Assembly (NCBI GenBank): GCA_902772105.1 | Contig: CACXZI010000031.1 | Location: 1-39,395, forward strand | From: Oscillospiraceae bacterium | Lineage (GTDB): Bacteria > Bacillota > Clostridia > Oscillospirales > Ruminococcaceae | Direction of reading: 5' to 3' | DNA length: 39,395 bases | Part shown: positions 16,421 to 24,055 of the stretch, piece after piece | How the letters are laid out: every line of letters begins with the position of its first letter | How positions within the stretch are numbered: the first letter of the stretch is position 1 | Translations under genes and position numbers: made by a program | The notes under the pieces: model-generated | Database searches by the model: none | What the model saw: only the letters and a program-made list of their open reading frames with translations | What the model was told of the DNA's origin: nothing

Positions 16421-18673
16421 ATGAATGAAGTTAAAAAAAGATTATTAAAAATATTAATTCTAACAACAATTGGTATATCTTCTATTAACTGTTTTGCTAT
16501 GAAAGAAAATTTAGAAAAAGAATCATATTGTGATGAATACAGCTCTAATTGTATGAAAACTCCCGTTATGAATAAGCAAGATCTAGTTGGTTTCCAAAAT
16601 GAAAATTCTCAAAATCCATATAATCAAATAGATTTTAAACCTATACAAAATCTTAAAAATGTTGATAAAAATGAAGATAAAAAATATTTATACGAAAAAA
16701 ATTCTTTTTTAGAGAAAAAAACTAATAGGAATGAAAATAAAACAGATAATTTAAATAAAATAAATTCTAAAAAAACAGTTTTTAATAACAAAAACATTAA
16801 TTTAACAGAAAATATTGCTAATATTAATACAATAAACTTAGATGAAACCAAAGAACAACCAAGTTTAAATAAATCATTAAGTGCGAATCAATTTTTAACA
16901 GAAGAATATAAAAAATTTATAGTTAGCATTTCTTTAGTATCAAAAATTAAAAAAATATTCATAAATGATCTTGAAAAATTTTTAAAAGATTTTGAATCAA
17001 ACAAAAACTACAAACTTTTATCTAGAAAAATTACGAGAATAATAGCAAATTTTAATACCGATGAAATAAAAGAAGATAACCTAAAAATAGCGCCAATTGA
17101 ATTATCAATTAAAATCACCGACTTTTTATCTAACACAGAAAATCAAAAAGAAGAAGATATCATATACCTTCTATCATCAATAATGTCAAAAATAAAGAAA
17201 ATTTTATTAATATCTATACATAAAACAACGCTTAGTATACAAAAATTAAATAAAGATTCTCTTAATAAAATGCAACAACAGCCAAATTTTGAAAAATATT
17301 ATACAAAACGAATGAATAAAATAGTAAAAATTCCATTTGAAATTAACCATGATAGAGTTATTAACGAATTAAAAAATTTTAATAAAAAAGATCTTTGTTA
17401 TGAATGGTTAATGAATATTAATAATCTAATATCTAATATAAAAATAAAAATAAAATTAATAAATCCTAAAAATAATGATGAAAAAATTTATGAAACAACA
17501 ATATCCGGAAATGAGTTAAAAAGTGAAAAAATTATTGAAAAGTCTATTTTTAACAAAAATAATACCTTAAAAAAAACAATACCTATAAACTTCAACGACA
17601 ATGTTTTTAAAACTTCTGATTTTAAAAATAAAGATCCTAAATATAAAAATAATGAATATGAAAATTACCACAACGATAGTATTTTTCAAAACAATAGTAT
17701 TTTTCAAAACGATAGTCTTTTTCAAAACGATAGTCTTTTTCCAAACTATTTAAATAGTTTTAATAATATGGAAAACATGCAAGAAAAACAAAATAATAAT
17801 AACGAAATAAATATACCCAGAATAAATTTAGATGATATTGACGATATAGATGAAAAAAAATTATATGAAATTAGCGAAGAAAGAATTTTTAAAGCACCAC
17901 TAACAGAAAACAGATTTTTAATAGAAGAATATAAAAAACGTTTTATCTGTGAGCTTTTAAAACCAAATCTTAAAGCAAAATTTAATGAATTTATTAAAAA
18001 TTATATCAAAAAACATAAACCAAAAATTGAAAACAGCATATTAAACAATATTAATTGCGAAATAGAATTGAATTATAATCCTAACAATGCAGACGAATAT
18101 AACCTACAATTCAGACCAATTAAATTCATGGTTAAACTACCTCCTAACATTAAAGAAATTTTTAAAGATGAATATGGGAATTTTTTAAGCACAAAATATT
18201 CAAACCTTTTATCAAATTTAACGTCTAATTATAACATATTTTTAAATGATTCTATTGACGAAACAATACAAACCCTGCCAAATTTAAAAAAAGAAAATTT
18301 CAATGATATTTTGAATAAAATAAAAAACATAGATAACCTAGAAAGCATAAATGAATTAAAATTTAGCCATGAAGATGCTGAAAAATTTAATTCCTTAACA
18401 AATAAACATCTTAATAAATATATAAAAAACACAAAAACAGGAGAAAAAATTGAAAATTTAGTTGATGAAATTTCCTCTAACAAAAACCATAATAGTTTAG
18501 TAATCTATAATGAATTAACAAAGATTGATAAAAATGATTTTTGTATAAAAAATTTTAGAAATTTAAAATACATAATATCCCAAATAGTTCTAATGGCTCC
18601 CACACCAGATACTGATGAATATCAGGAAATAAACGGAACAAATATCTCTGGAGATATTCTACAACTCATCTAG
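16421..18673 (+). CDS. Secreted family protein, two A domains, C-terminus cut short (750 aa)
   Basis: Function unknown. The signal peptide (1-26) ends NCFA-MKE and the linear motif FLEKKTNRNEN is at 96-106. Domain A copy 1 (about 157-397) shows QFLTEEYKK, the helix KKILLISIHKTT, DLCYEWL (324-330), TTISGNEL and the closing IPINFNDNVF. A linker with four tandem six-residue repeats (NDSIFQ type, about 418-441) follows. Copy 2 begins at RFLIEEYKK (498) and ends at NISGDILQLI. The copy-2 closing motif is missing: it lies after the TAG, in the same frame but behind a second stop, as KNYNFSE (18725-18745). The gene therefore seems to have lost its last 25 or so residues through nonsense mutations; whether the product still works is unknown. 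GGAG precedes the ATG. Confidence 0.83.
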   Translation: MNEVKKRLLKILILTTIGISSINCFAMKENLEKESYCDEYSSNCMKTPVMNKQDLVGFQNENSQNPYNQIDFKPIQNLKNVDKNEDKKYLYEKNSFLEKKTNRNENKTDNLNKINSKKTVFNNKNINLTENIANINTINLDETKEQPSLNKSLSANQFLTEEYKKFIVSISLVSKIKKIFINDLEKFLKDFESNKNYKLLSRKITRIIANFNTDEIKEDNLKIAPIELSIKITDFLSNTENQKEEDIIYLLSSIMSKIKKILLISIHKTTLSIQKLNKDSLNKMQQQPNFEKYYTKRMNKIVKIPFEINHDRVINELKNFNKKDLCYEWLMNINNLISNIKIKIKLINPKNNDEKIYETTISGNELKSEKIIEKSIFNKNNTLKKTIPINFNDNVFKTSDFKNKDPKYKNNEYENYHNDSIFQNNSIFQNDSLFQNDSLFPNYLNSFNNMENMQEKQNNNNEINIPRINLDDIDDIDEKKLYEISEERIFKAPLTENRFLIEEYKKRFICELLKPNLKAKFNEFIKNYIKKHKPKIENSILNNINCEIELNYNPNNADEYNLQFRPIKFMVKLPPNIKEIFKDEYGNFLSTKYSNLLSNLTSNYNIFLNDSIDETIQTLPNLKKENFNDILNKIKNIDNLESINELKFSHEDAEKFNSLTNKHLNKYIKNTKTGEKIENLVDEISSNKNHNSLVIYNELTKIDKNDFCIKNFRNLKYIISQIVLMAPTPDTDEYQEINGTNISGDILQLI

Positions 18674-18748
18674 AAAATATTAATAACATGGCATTAAACA
18701 AAAATAAAAAAAAAAACAAATATTAAAAATTATAACTTTTCGGAATAA
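18674..18748 (+). pseudogene. Untranslated 3' tail of the 16421 gene
   Basis: Reading on in frame past the TAG at 18671-18673 gives a second stop (18695-18697) and then a tail ending IKNYNFSE and stop (18746-18748). This matches the closing motif of the 21232 protein (IYFKDKNFSE). It supports loss of the C-terminus by nonsense mutation rather than a natural end. Confidence 0.7.
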
Positions 18749-18810
18749 TTAAATTCAATTATGATATTAAAAATAAAATTTAATTTTTAAAGAAAAATAT
18801 CACCATATAT

Positions 18811-18904
18811 TCTATCAAATATTATTAAAACTTTTTTAATATCAACACTTACTATTTTTTCAACCAATCATTTTACCATGAAAAATCATATGATACACCT
18901 ATAA
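18811..18904 (+). pseudogene. Orphan decayed signal-peptide fragment of the family
   Basis: An open stretch reads IIKTFLISTLTIFSTNHFTMKN and is plainly a mutated family signal peptide (compare ILTTINIFSTNCFAMKE), with the Cys and Ala of the cleavage site changed. No start codon or ribosome site remains and a stop follows within nine codons of the cleavage position. It is the 5' end of a lost paralogue. Confidence 0.75.
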
Positions 18905-19016
18905 TTTTATAATAATTTAAATTTTATAAAAATAATATTAAAATTTTAAATATTAAATTAATATATTTTATTTGATTTTTATAATTTCTATTTTTCACAA
19001 AATTAAATTTTAAATT

Positions 19017-19043
19017 AACCATCTAATTTATTAGGTGGTTTTT
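19017..19043 (+). terminator. Terminator copy 1 in the 18905-19560 repeat
   Basis: ACCATCTAA pairs with TTAGGTGGT (one T-G pair), then T5. It is the first such hairpin after the 16421 gene. Confidence 0.8.
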
Positions 19044-19162
19044 AATAAATTTAAAAAACAAAATAATAAAACAAAAAAATAATTTTAAAATTTTAAATAT
19101 TAAATTAATATATTTTATTTGATTTTATAATTTCTATTTTTCACAAAATTAAATTTTAAATT

Positions 19163-19188
19163 AACCATCTAATTTATTAGGTGGTTTT
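19163..19188 (+). terminator. Terminator copy 2 in the 18905-19560 repeat
   Basis: The same ACCATCTAA..TTAGGTGGT hairpin with a T4 tail. Confidence 0.75.
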
Positions 19189-19386
19189 ATTGTTTTAAAA
19201 AATAATTGATAAAACATTAGCCTCATCAACTATGAAAAAAACAAAAAATTATTAATTAAATAAAAAATAAATTTAAAAAACAAAATAATAAATCAAAAAA
19301 ATATTTTTAAGATTTTTAAATATTAAATTAATATATTTTATTTGATTTTTATAATTTCTATTTTTCACAAAATTAAATTTTAAATT

Positions 19387-19424
19387 AACCATCTAATTTA
19401 TTAGGTGGTTTTGGTGGTTTTTAT
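19387..19424 (+). terminator. Terminator copy 3 in the 18905-19560 repeat
   Basis: The same hairpin; the 3' GGTGGTTTT is duplicated, giving two candidate 3' arms. Confidence 0.75.
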
Positions 19425-19597
19425 TGTTTTAAAAAATAATTGATAAAACATTATCCTCATCAACTATGAAAAAAACAAAAATTATTAATTAAATAAAAAA
19501 TAAATTTAAAAAACAAAATAATAAAACAAAAAAATAATTTTAAAATTTTAAATATTTTTGAAATTAATTCCTTTTTGTGGTAAATAAACAAAAAATA

Positions 19598-19626
19598 TTG
19601 TCATATTTTAAAATATATTGTAAAAT
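19598..19626 (+). promoter_or_regulatory. Promoter of the 19662-20855 gene
   Basis: -35 TTGTCA (19598-19603), 17-bp spacer, -10 TAAAAT (19621-19626). TTTGTGGTAAATA (19574-19586) ends 11 bp upstream of the -35. The spacer holds the palindrome ATATTTTAAAATAT. Confidence 0.85.
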
Positions 19627-19661
19627 ACACTTAAAATATTATAAATTAAGGAGATAGATAT

Positions 19662-20855
19662 ATGAATAATTTTAAAAAAATACTACTAAGTGTCTCGATT
19701 TTAACAACAATCAATATATTTTCAACTAATTGTTTTGCTATGAAAGAAAATAAAACTACAAAATGCACCGTTCCCCAACAACCTAATTATAATAAAAATA
19801 ATGAAAAAATTTCTGAAAACGAAATTAATAATAACAATAATATTATAAATTTAAATATAAAAGAAAATACCAGTCAAAGCGATGATAAATATTTAAATAA
19901 AAAAAGAAAATTAGAAAACGAAACCGAAAAAGAAGAAATTGAAAAAAACGATATTTTTAAAAAATCTCAAGATAATAAAAAAATATTTAGTTGTGAAAAA
20001 ATTTCTGAAAACGAAATTAATAATAACAATAATATTATAAATTTAAATAAAGAAAAAGAATTGAACCTTTTCGAAGATGTTTTAGATGAAGAAAGGTTAT
20101 TAAAAGAACGATATAAAAAATATATTATTTTACGAATTTTAGTAAATAAAATGTCCGACCAATTAAAAGAAATTGTTAGCAATTACGATAGCAAATATGA
20201 CAAGAATATGACCAATGGTGTTTATAAAATAATAATGTTGACTCCTAGTTCAAATTTAAAGATACCTAATTTAAAAAAACAATTAATTCCATGTGAATTT
20301 GTAATTGATTTAAAACCAGATGATATAGAAAGTTGGCAAGGTAATAAAGCTGAAGAAAATTTTTTTAGTTACATAATGTCTAATTATAAAATTATTATTG
20401 GAAAAGCTATTGAACAAACAATGTATTTTTTTAAAAATTTAACAGAAGAAAGTTGTAATGAAATAATCAACAAAGAAGAAATTAAAGATAAATTTGATTT
20501 TATATTTAACCAAACTAACCTTACTGACAAAGAAAAAATATTAGAAAAATTCAATAAATCAATATTTAAAGAATTAAAAAATATTAATAAAAAAGATCTT
20601 TGTTTTAAATATTTCACAAATATGAAGGCATTAATAGACAGCATAATGATATCAATCTCAGAAGAAAACAAAAGGCATATAATATATGCAACAATAATAA
20701 CAGGTGAAAGATTAAAAACTTCAACCCAAATAGAAATACCATCAACTACTGAACTAATAATTTTTTCATCAAAAAAAGATTCATTCAAAACATACGAAAA
20801 AAGAACTATAACATTTAATGAATATGATTTCTTAAACAATCTTCAAGATTTTTAA
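19662..20855 (+). CDS. Secreted family protein, one A domain (397 aa)
   Basis: Function unknown; this is the simplest complete example of the family plan. Signal peptide 1-26 (NCFA-MKE). The linear motif YLNKKRKLENE is at 77-87, flanked by two copies of KISENEINNNNNIINLN. A single domain A (about 138-397) contains all five signature elements in order: RLLKERYKKYI, the helix NYKIIIGKAIEQT, DLCFKYFTNM, TIITGERL, and the closing ITFNEYDFLNNL at the C-terminus. No anchor is visible. GGAGATAGATAT precedes the ATG, giving good ribosome-site spacing. Its promoter region is nearly identical to that of the next gene (21232), so the two look like a recent tandem pair with diverged bodies. Terminator at 20964-20993. 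Confidence 0.87.
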   Translation: MNNFKKILLSVSILTTINIFSTNCFAMKENKTTKCTVPQQPNYNKNNEKISENEINNNNNIINLNIKENTSQSDDKYLNKKRKLENETEKEEIEKNDIFKKSQDNKKIFSCEKISENEINNNNNIINLNKEKELNLFEDVLDEERLLKERYKKYIILRILVNKMSDQLKEIVSNYDSKYDKNMTNGVYKIIMLTPSSNLKIPNLKKQLIPCEFVIDLKPDDIESWQGNKAEENFFSYIMSNYKIIIGKAIEQTMYFFKNLTEESCNEIINKEEIKDKFDFIFNQTNLTDKEKILEKFNKSIFKELKNINKKDLCFKYFTNMKALIDSIMISISEENKRHIIYATIITGERLKTSTQIEIPSTTELIIFSSKKDSFKTYEKRTITFNEYDFLNNLQDF

Positions 20856-20963
20856 TTTAAAATCATTAATTAAAAAATATTTTTAAGATTTTTAAATATT
20901 AAATTTATATATTTTTATTTAGATTTTATAATTTCTATTTTTCACAAAATTAAATTTTAAATT

Positions 20964-20993
20964 AACCATCTAAATTTATTAGGTGGTTTTTAT
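20964..20993 (+). terminator. Terminator of the 19662-20855 gene (ACCATCTAA type)
   Basis: ACCATCTAA pairs with TTAGGTGGT, then T5. It lies in the same AT-rich unit that is repeated at 18905-19560. Confidence 0.85.
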
Positions 20994-21169
20994 TTATTTT
21001 AAAAAATAATTAATAAAACATTATCCTCATCAACTACGAACAAAAACAAAAATTATTAATTAAATAAAAAATAAATTTAAAAAACAAAATAATAAATCAA
21101 AAAAATATTTCTAAGATTTTTAAATATTTTTGAAATGAATTCCTTTTTGTGGTAAATAAACAAAAAATA

Positions 21170-21198
21170 TTGTCATATTTTAAAATATATTATAAAAT
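21170..21198 (+). promoter_or_regulatory. Promoter of the 21232-23739 gene
   Basis: -35 TTGTCA (21170-21175), 17-bp spacer, -10 TAAAAT (21193-21198). TTTGTGGTAAATA (21146-21158) ends 11 bp upstream. The sequence nearly duplicates the 19662 promoter. Confidence 0.85.
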
Positions 21199-21231
21199 AC
21201 ACTTAAAATATTATAAATTAAGGAGATATAT

Positions 21232-23739
21232 ATGAATGATTTAAAAAAAATACTACTAAGTGTCTCGATTTTGACAGCAATCAATATGTTTTCAACCAAT
21301 TGTTTTGCTATGGAGAAAAATTCAAAATATATATCTGAAGGTGATATATATAACAACCAAAATTATGATCAAGACGATATTAATATTATGAGAACTCCTT
21401 TAAACAAAGCTTTTCCAGTTAATGATTCTAATTTAAACAAAAATTCAAATGACCAATTTTCAAATATTTTAAACAAAAAAACAAACAGAGAAAATGAAAA
21501 TTCAATAGAAGAAGACGCAATTTCTCGAAATTCATGCCACCATAATTTAGATTTAAACAACTTCAATATTATGGAAAATCCTTTAAACAAAGCTTTTTCA
21601 ATTGATTATTCTTCTGATGAAGATAACAACGAATTTAAAAATTACTATAAAGATGAAAATTCAATAGAAGAAGACGCAATTTTTAAAAATTCATTCCACC
21701 ATAATTTAGATTTAAACAACTTCAATATTATGAAAATTCCAACTATGAGTAGAAAAGATTCTTTTAATATTAACTATAAAGATGAAAATTCAAATTTAAA
21801 TAAAAAAACTAATATAGATAAAACGCAAGATATAAACGATTCTAATAAAATAAATTTAAATACTCCACTAAGCGTCAACCGATTTTTAATTGAAGAACAT
21901 AAAAAATTTATTATTGCTGTTATATTAAGCATAAATATAGTGTTACAAACAAAAGAAATAATTAAAAGCTATAACGAAAGATTCAACTTAAAAAATAACT
22001 ACGACATTTTATCTGATATATATTTTAGCTGTCTGTTAGCTCTTAGTACCAAAAACGTAAGAGAAGATAATTTAATATTAGAACCAATTAAATTATTATT
22101 AAAAGGAACTAAATCTTTATCTAACATAGCCAACTACAAAGAATTAGATTATATAAATTTGTTATCATTTATAATGGTAAACTTTAAAAAAATTTTAATA
22201 AAATCTATCAATGAAACAATAAACGAAATTCGTACATTAAAAAGAGATCAATTTGACAAATTACACGGCGAAAACTTTGAAGATTTCTATATTAAAAGAA
22301 TGACTCAAATCATAAAAGCCCCAATTAAAACTAATAATGATCAAGTATATAGCGAATTACAAAAAATTGATGAAAACGACCTTTGTCATAAATGGCTAAT
22401 GAATATTACTAATCTAATAGATGATGCAAAAATAGAAATACATCTAACAGATATTCCAAAAGATAATAGCACACAAATTTATAAAACAGTAATATCTGGT
22501 GAAGAATTAGCAACTAACGATAAATTTAACAAAGTTATAACAGATAAAGATAACAAATTTAAAAAAATACTATTTATAGATTTCAGCGATAATAACTTAA
22601 TGGCAAAAAATAGTGATATTGATAAAACCACACTAAAATCACCAAAAGACAACATATTAACAAAACCACCAACTTATAGAATCAACCTAAATTCATTAAA
22701 TAATACTAAAATTAATCTCACCGAAAACAATATTTTTTCTAACAATTCAATTAATTTTAACAACATCAAAAACGAAACTCAACCAATTACAAAATTAAAT
22801 TTTGGAACACCAAACCTTATCAAAGAAAAAACTCAACCAATTAAAAAATTAAATTTTGGAACACCAAACCTTATCAAAGAAAAAACTCAACCAATTACAA
22901 AATTAAATTTTGACACATCAAATCCTTTATATCAAAATAATATTAACCAAATAGATTCAACCAAAACAAACAATAAATCAATTTTTAAACAACCACTATC
23001 ACAAGAAAGATTTTTTGTAGAGGAATATAAAAAACGAGTTATTTGCTCAATTTTAAAAAAACATGTTGAAAACGAACTAAAAGTCATCATAAATAATCAT
23101 ATTAAAGATCCTAGTGATATAAAAAAATGTGATAATTGTTGTCTGAATATGGCTTTTAATGCTAACGGCCTAAAAAAAGATAACTTCACATTCAGATCAA
23201 CTAAATTTATATTTAAACTACCTTATACGCTTCAAGAAATTTTTAAAAATAAGGATACAGAATATATAGACCTTATAATAGATATAATATCTAATTACAA
23301 AATAATTTTTAAAAATGCTATTGCTAAAACATTTAAAGAATTACCTAACTTGGAAAAAAAATATATTTATGAACTATCTGAAATTCGCGGAATCAAAAAT
23401 AGTTGTAATACACTAATTAAAAATTTTTCAGGAAAAGTAAATATTAATTATTCAACAATCTATGATGAATTAAAAAAATTTAATGAAAAAGACTACTGCT
23501 ACCAATATTTTACAAATCTTGAATGTCTAATAGATACTTTACGTTTACAAGTTCCTAAAAGTTGTGCATCACAAAACGATATCGATGGTTCTTATGAAAC
23601 ACTCGCAAACATACGCGGTTTTCTACTAATTTCTTCAGATCCAATATATCTACATTATGTTGGCGATATAAGAATACCAGAAGAAAAACAACAAATATAT
23701 TTTAAAGATAAAAACTTTTCTGAGATTTTTAATTCCTAA
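21232..23739 (+). CDS. Secreted family protein, two A domains (835 aa)
   Basis: Function unknown. The signal peptide (1-26) ends NCFA-MEK and the linear motif ILNKKTNRENE is at 79-89; a second LNKKTN lies near 189. Repeated phrases in the disordered region include ENSIEEDAI with HHNLDLNNFNIM (twice) and a PLNKAF pair. Domain A copy 1 starts at RFLIEEHKK (217), with DLCHKWL, TVISGEEL and a closing IDFSDNNL. The linker has three 18-residue units with TQPITKLNFGTPN. Copy 2 starts at RFFVEEYKK (about 589), with NYKIIFKNAIAKT, DYCYQYF and the closing IYFKDKNFSEIF at the C-terminus. AAGGAG precedes the ATG. It shares its upstream region with the 19662 gene. Confidence 0.87.
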   Translation: MNDLKKILLSVSILTAINMFSTNCFAMEKNSKYISEGDIYNNQNYDQDDINIMRTPLNKAFPVNDSNLNKNSNDQFSNILNKKTNRENENSIEEDAISRNSCHHNLDLNNFNIMENPLNKAFSIDYSSDEDNNEFKNYYKDENSIEEDAIFKNSFHHNLDLNNFNIMKIPTMSRKDSFNINYKDENSNLNKKTNIDKTQDINDSNKINLNTPLSVNRFLIEEHKKFIIAVILSINIVLQTKEIIKSYNERFNLKNNYDILSDIYFSCLLALSTKNVREDNLILEPIKLLLKGTKSLSNIANYKELDYINLLSFIMVNFKKILIKSINETINEIRTLKRDQFDKLHGENFEDFYIKRMTQIIKAPIKTNNDQVYSELQKIDENDLCHKWLMNITNLIDDAKIEIHLTDIPKDNSTQIYKTVISGEELATNDKFNKVITDKDNKFKKILFIDFSDNNLMAKNSDIDKTTLKSPKDNILTKPPTYRINLNSLNNTKINLTENNIFSNNSINFNNIKNETQPITKLNFGTPNLIKEKTQPIKKLNFGTPNLIKEKTQPITKLNFDTSNPLYQNNINQIDSTKTNNKSIFKQPLSQERFFVEEYKKRVICSILKKHVENELKVIINNHIKDPSDIKKCDNCCLNMAFNANGLKKDNFTFRSTKFIFKLPYTLQEIFKNKDTEYIDLIIDIISNYKIIFKNAIAKTFKELPNLEKKYIYELSEIRGIKNSCNTLIKNFSGKVNINYSTIYDELKKFNEKDYCYQYFTNLECLIDTLRLQVPKSCASQNDIDGSYETLANIRGFLLISSDPIYLHYVGDIRIPEEKQQIYFKDKNFSEIFNS
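22777..22924 (+). repeat. In-gene tandem repeat, 54-bp period
   Basis: Nearly three copies starting at 22777, 22831 and 22885 encode the TQPITKLNFGTPN linker units of the 835-residue protein. The copies are almost identical, so the expansion looks recent. Confidence 0.88.
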
Positions 23740-23850
23740 ATATAATATTGAAAACATCTATTTAAACAATGATTATACTATAAAATCAATATATCCACAT
23801 ATAATTTAATAATAATTTAAGTTTTTTAAAACATAAAACAATAAAATATA

Positions 23851-23889
23851 ATTGCTATAAATATATTTTTATTTAGTTTTTATAGCAAT
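23851..23889. other. Perfect 11-bp inverted repeat
   Basis: ATTGCTATAAA (23851-23861) and its exact complement TTTATAGCAAT (23879-23889) flank a 17-base AT loop after the 21232 gene. There is no T run directly downstream on the plus strand. It could be an RNA stem or a protein site; role unknown. Confidence 0.5.
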
Positions 23890-23936
23890 CTCAAAAAACA
23901 GTTTTTAGAATCACTATTTTTCATATAATTAATTTT

Positions 23937-23966
23937 AACCATCTAAATTTATTAGATGGTTTTTAT
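23937..23966 (+). terminator. Terminator of the 21232-23739 gene (ACCATCTAA type)
   Basis: ACCATCTAA pairs perfectly with TTAGATGGT (9 bp), followed by T5. Confidence 0.88.
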
Positions 23967-23994
23967 TGTTTTTTATAAAAATAACTAAAAAATA

Positions 23995-24023
23995 TTGTCA
24001 TATTTTGACGTATATTGTATAAT
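23995..24023 (+). promoter_or_regulatory. Promoter of the 24056-25795 gene
   Basis: -35 TTGTCA (23995-24000), 17-bp spacer, -10 TATAAT (24018-24023). TTGTCATATTTTGACG forms an imperfect inverted repeat over the -35. Confidence 0.83.
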
Positions 24024-24055
24024 ATAGAAAATTTCAAATAAAAAGGAGACTAAAA

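Larger units (their letters stand above)
18905..19560 (+). repeat. Tandem copies of a terminator-containing ~230-bp unit
   Basis: Three tandem copies (about 18930-19060, 19080-19260, 19285-19495) and a partial fourth of an AT-rich unit. Each complete copy holds TATTTTTCACAAAATTAAAT and a terminator hairpin AACCATCTAA..TTAGGTGGTTTT; most also hold CCTCATCAACTATGAAAAAA. The same unit occurs once after the 19662 gene (about 20880-21130). These look like multiplied gene-flanking segments without the genes. Confidence 0.8.
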
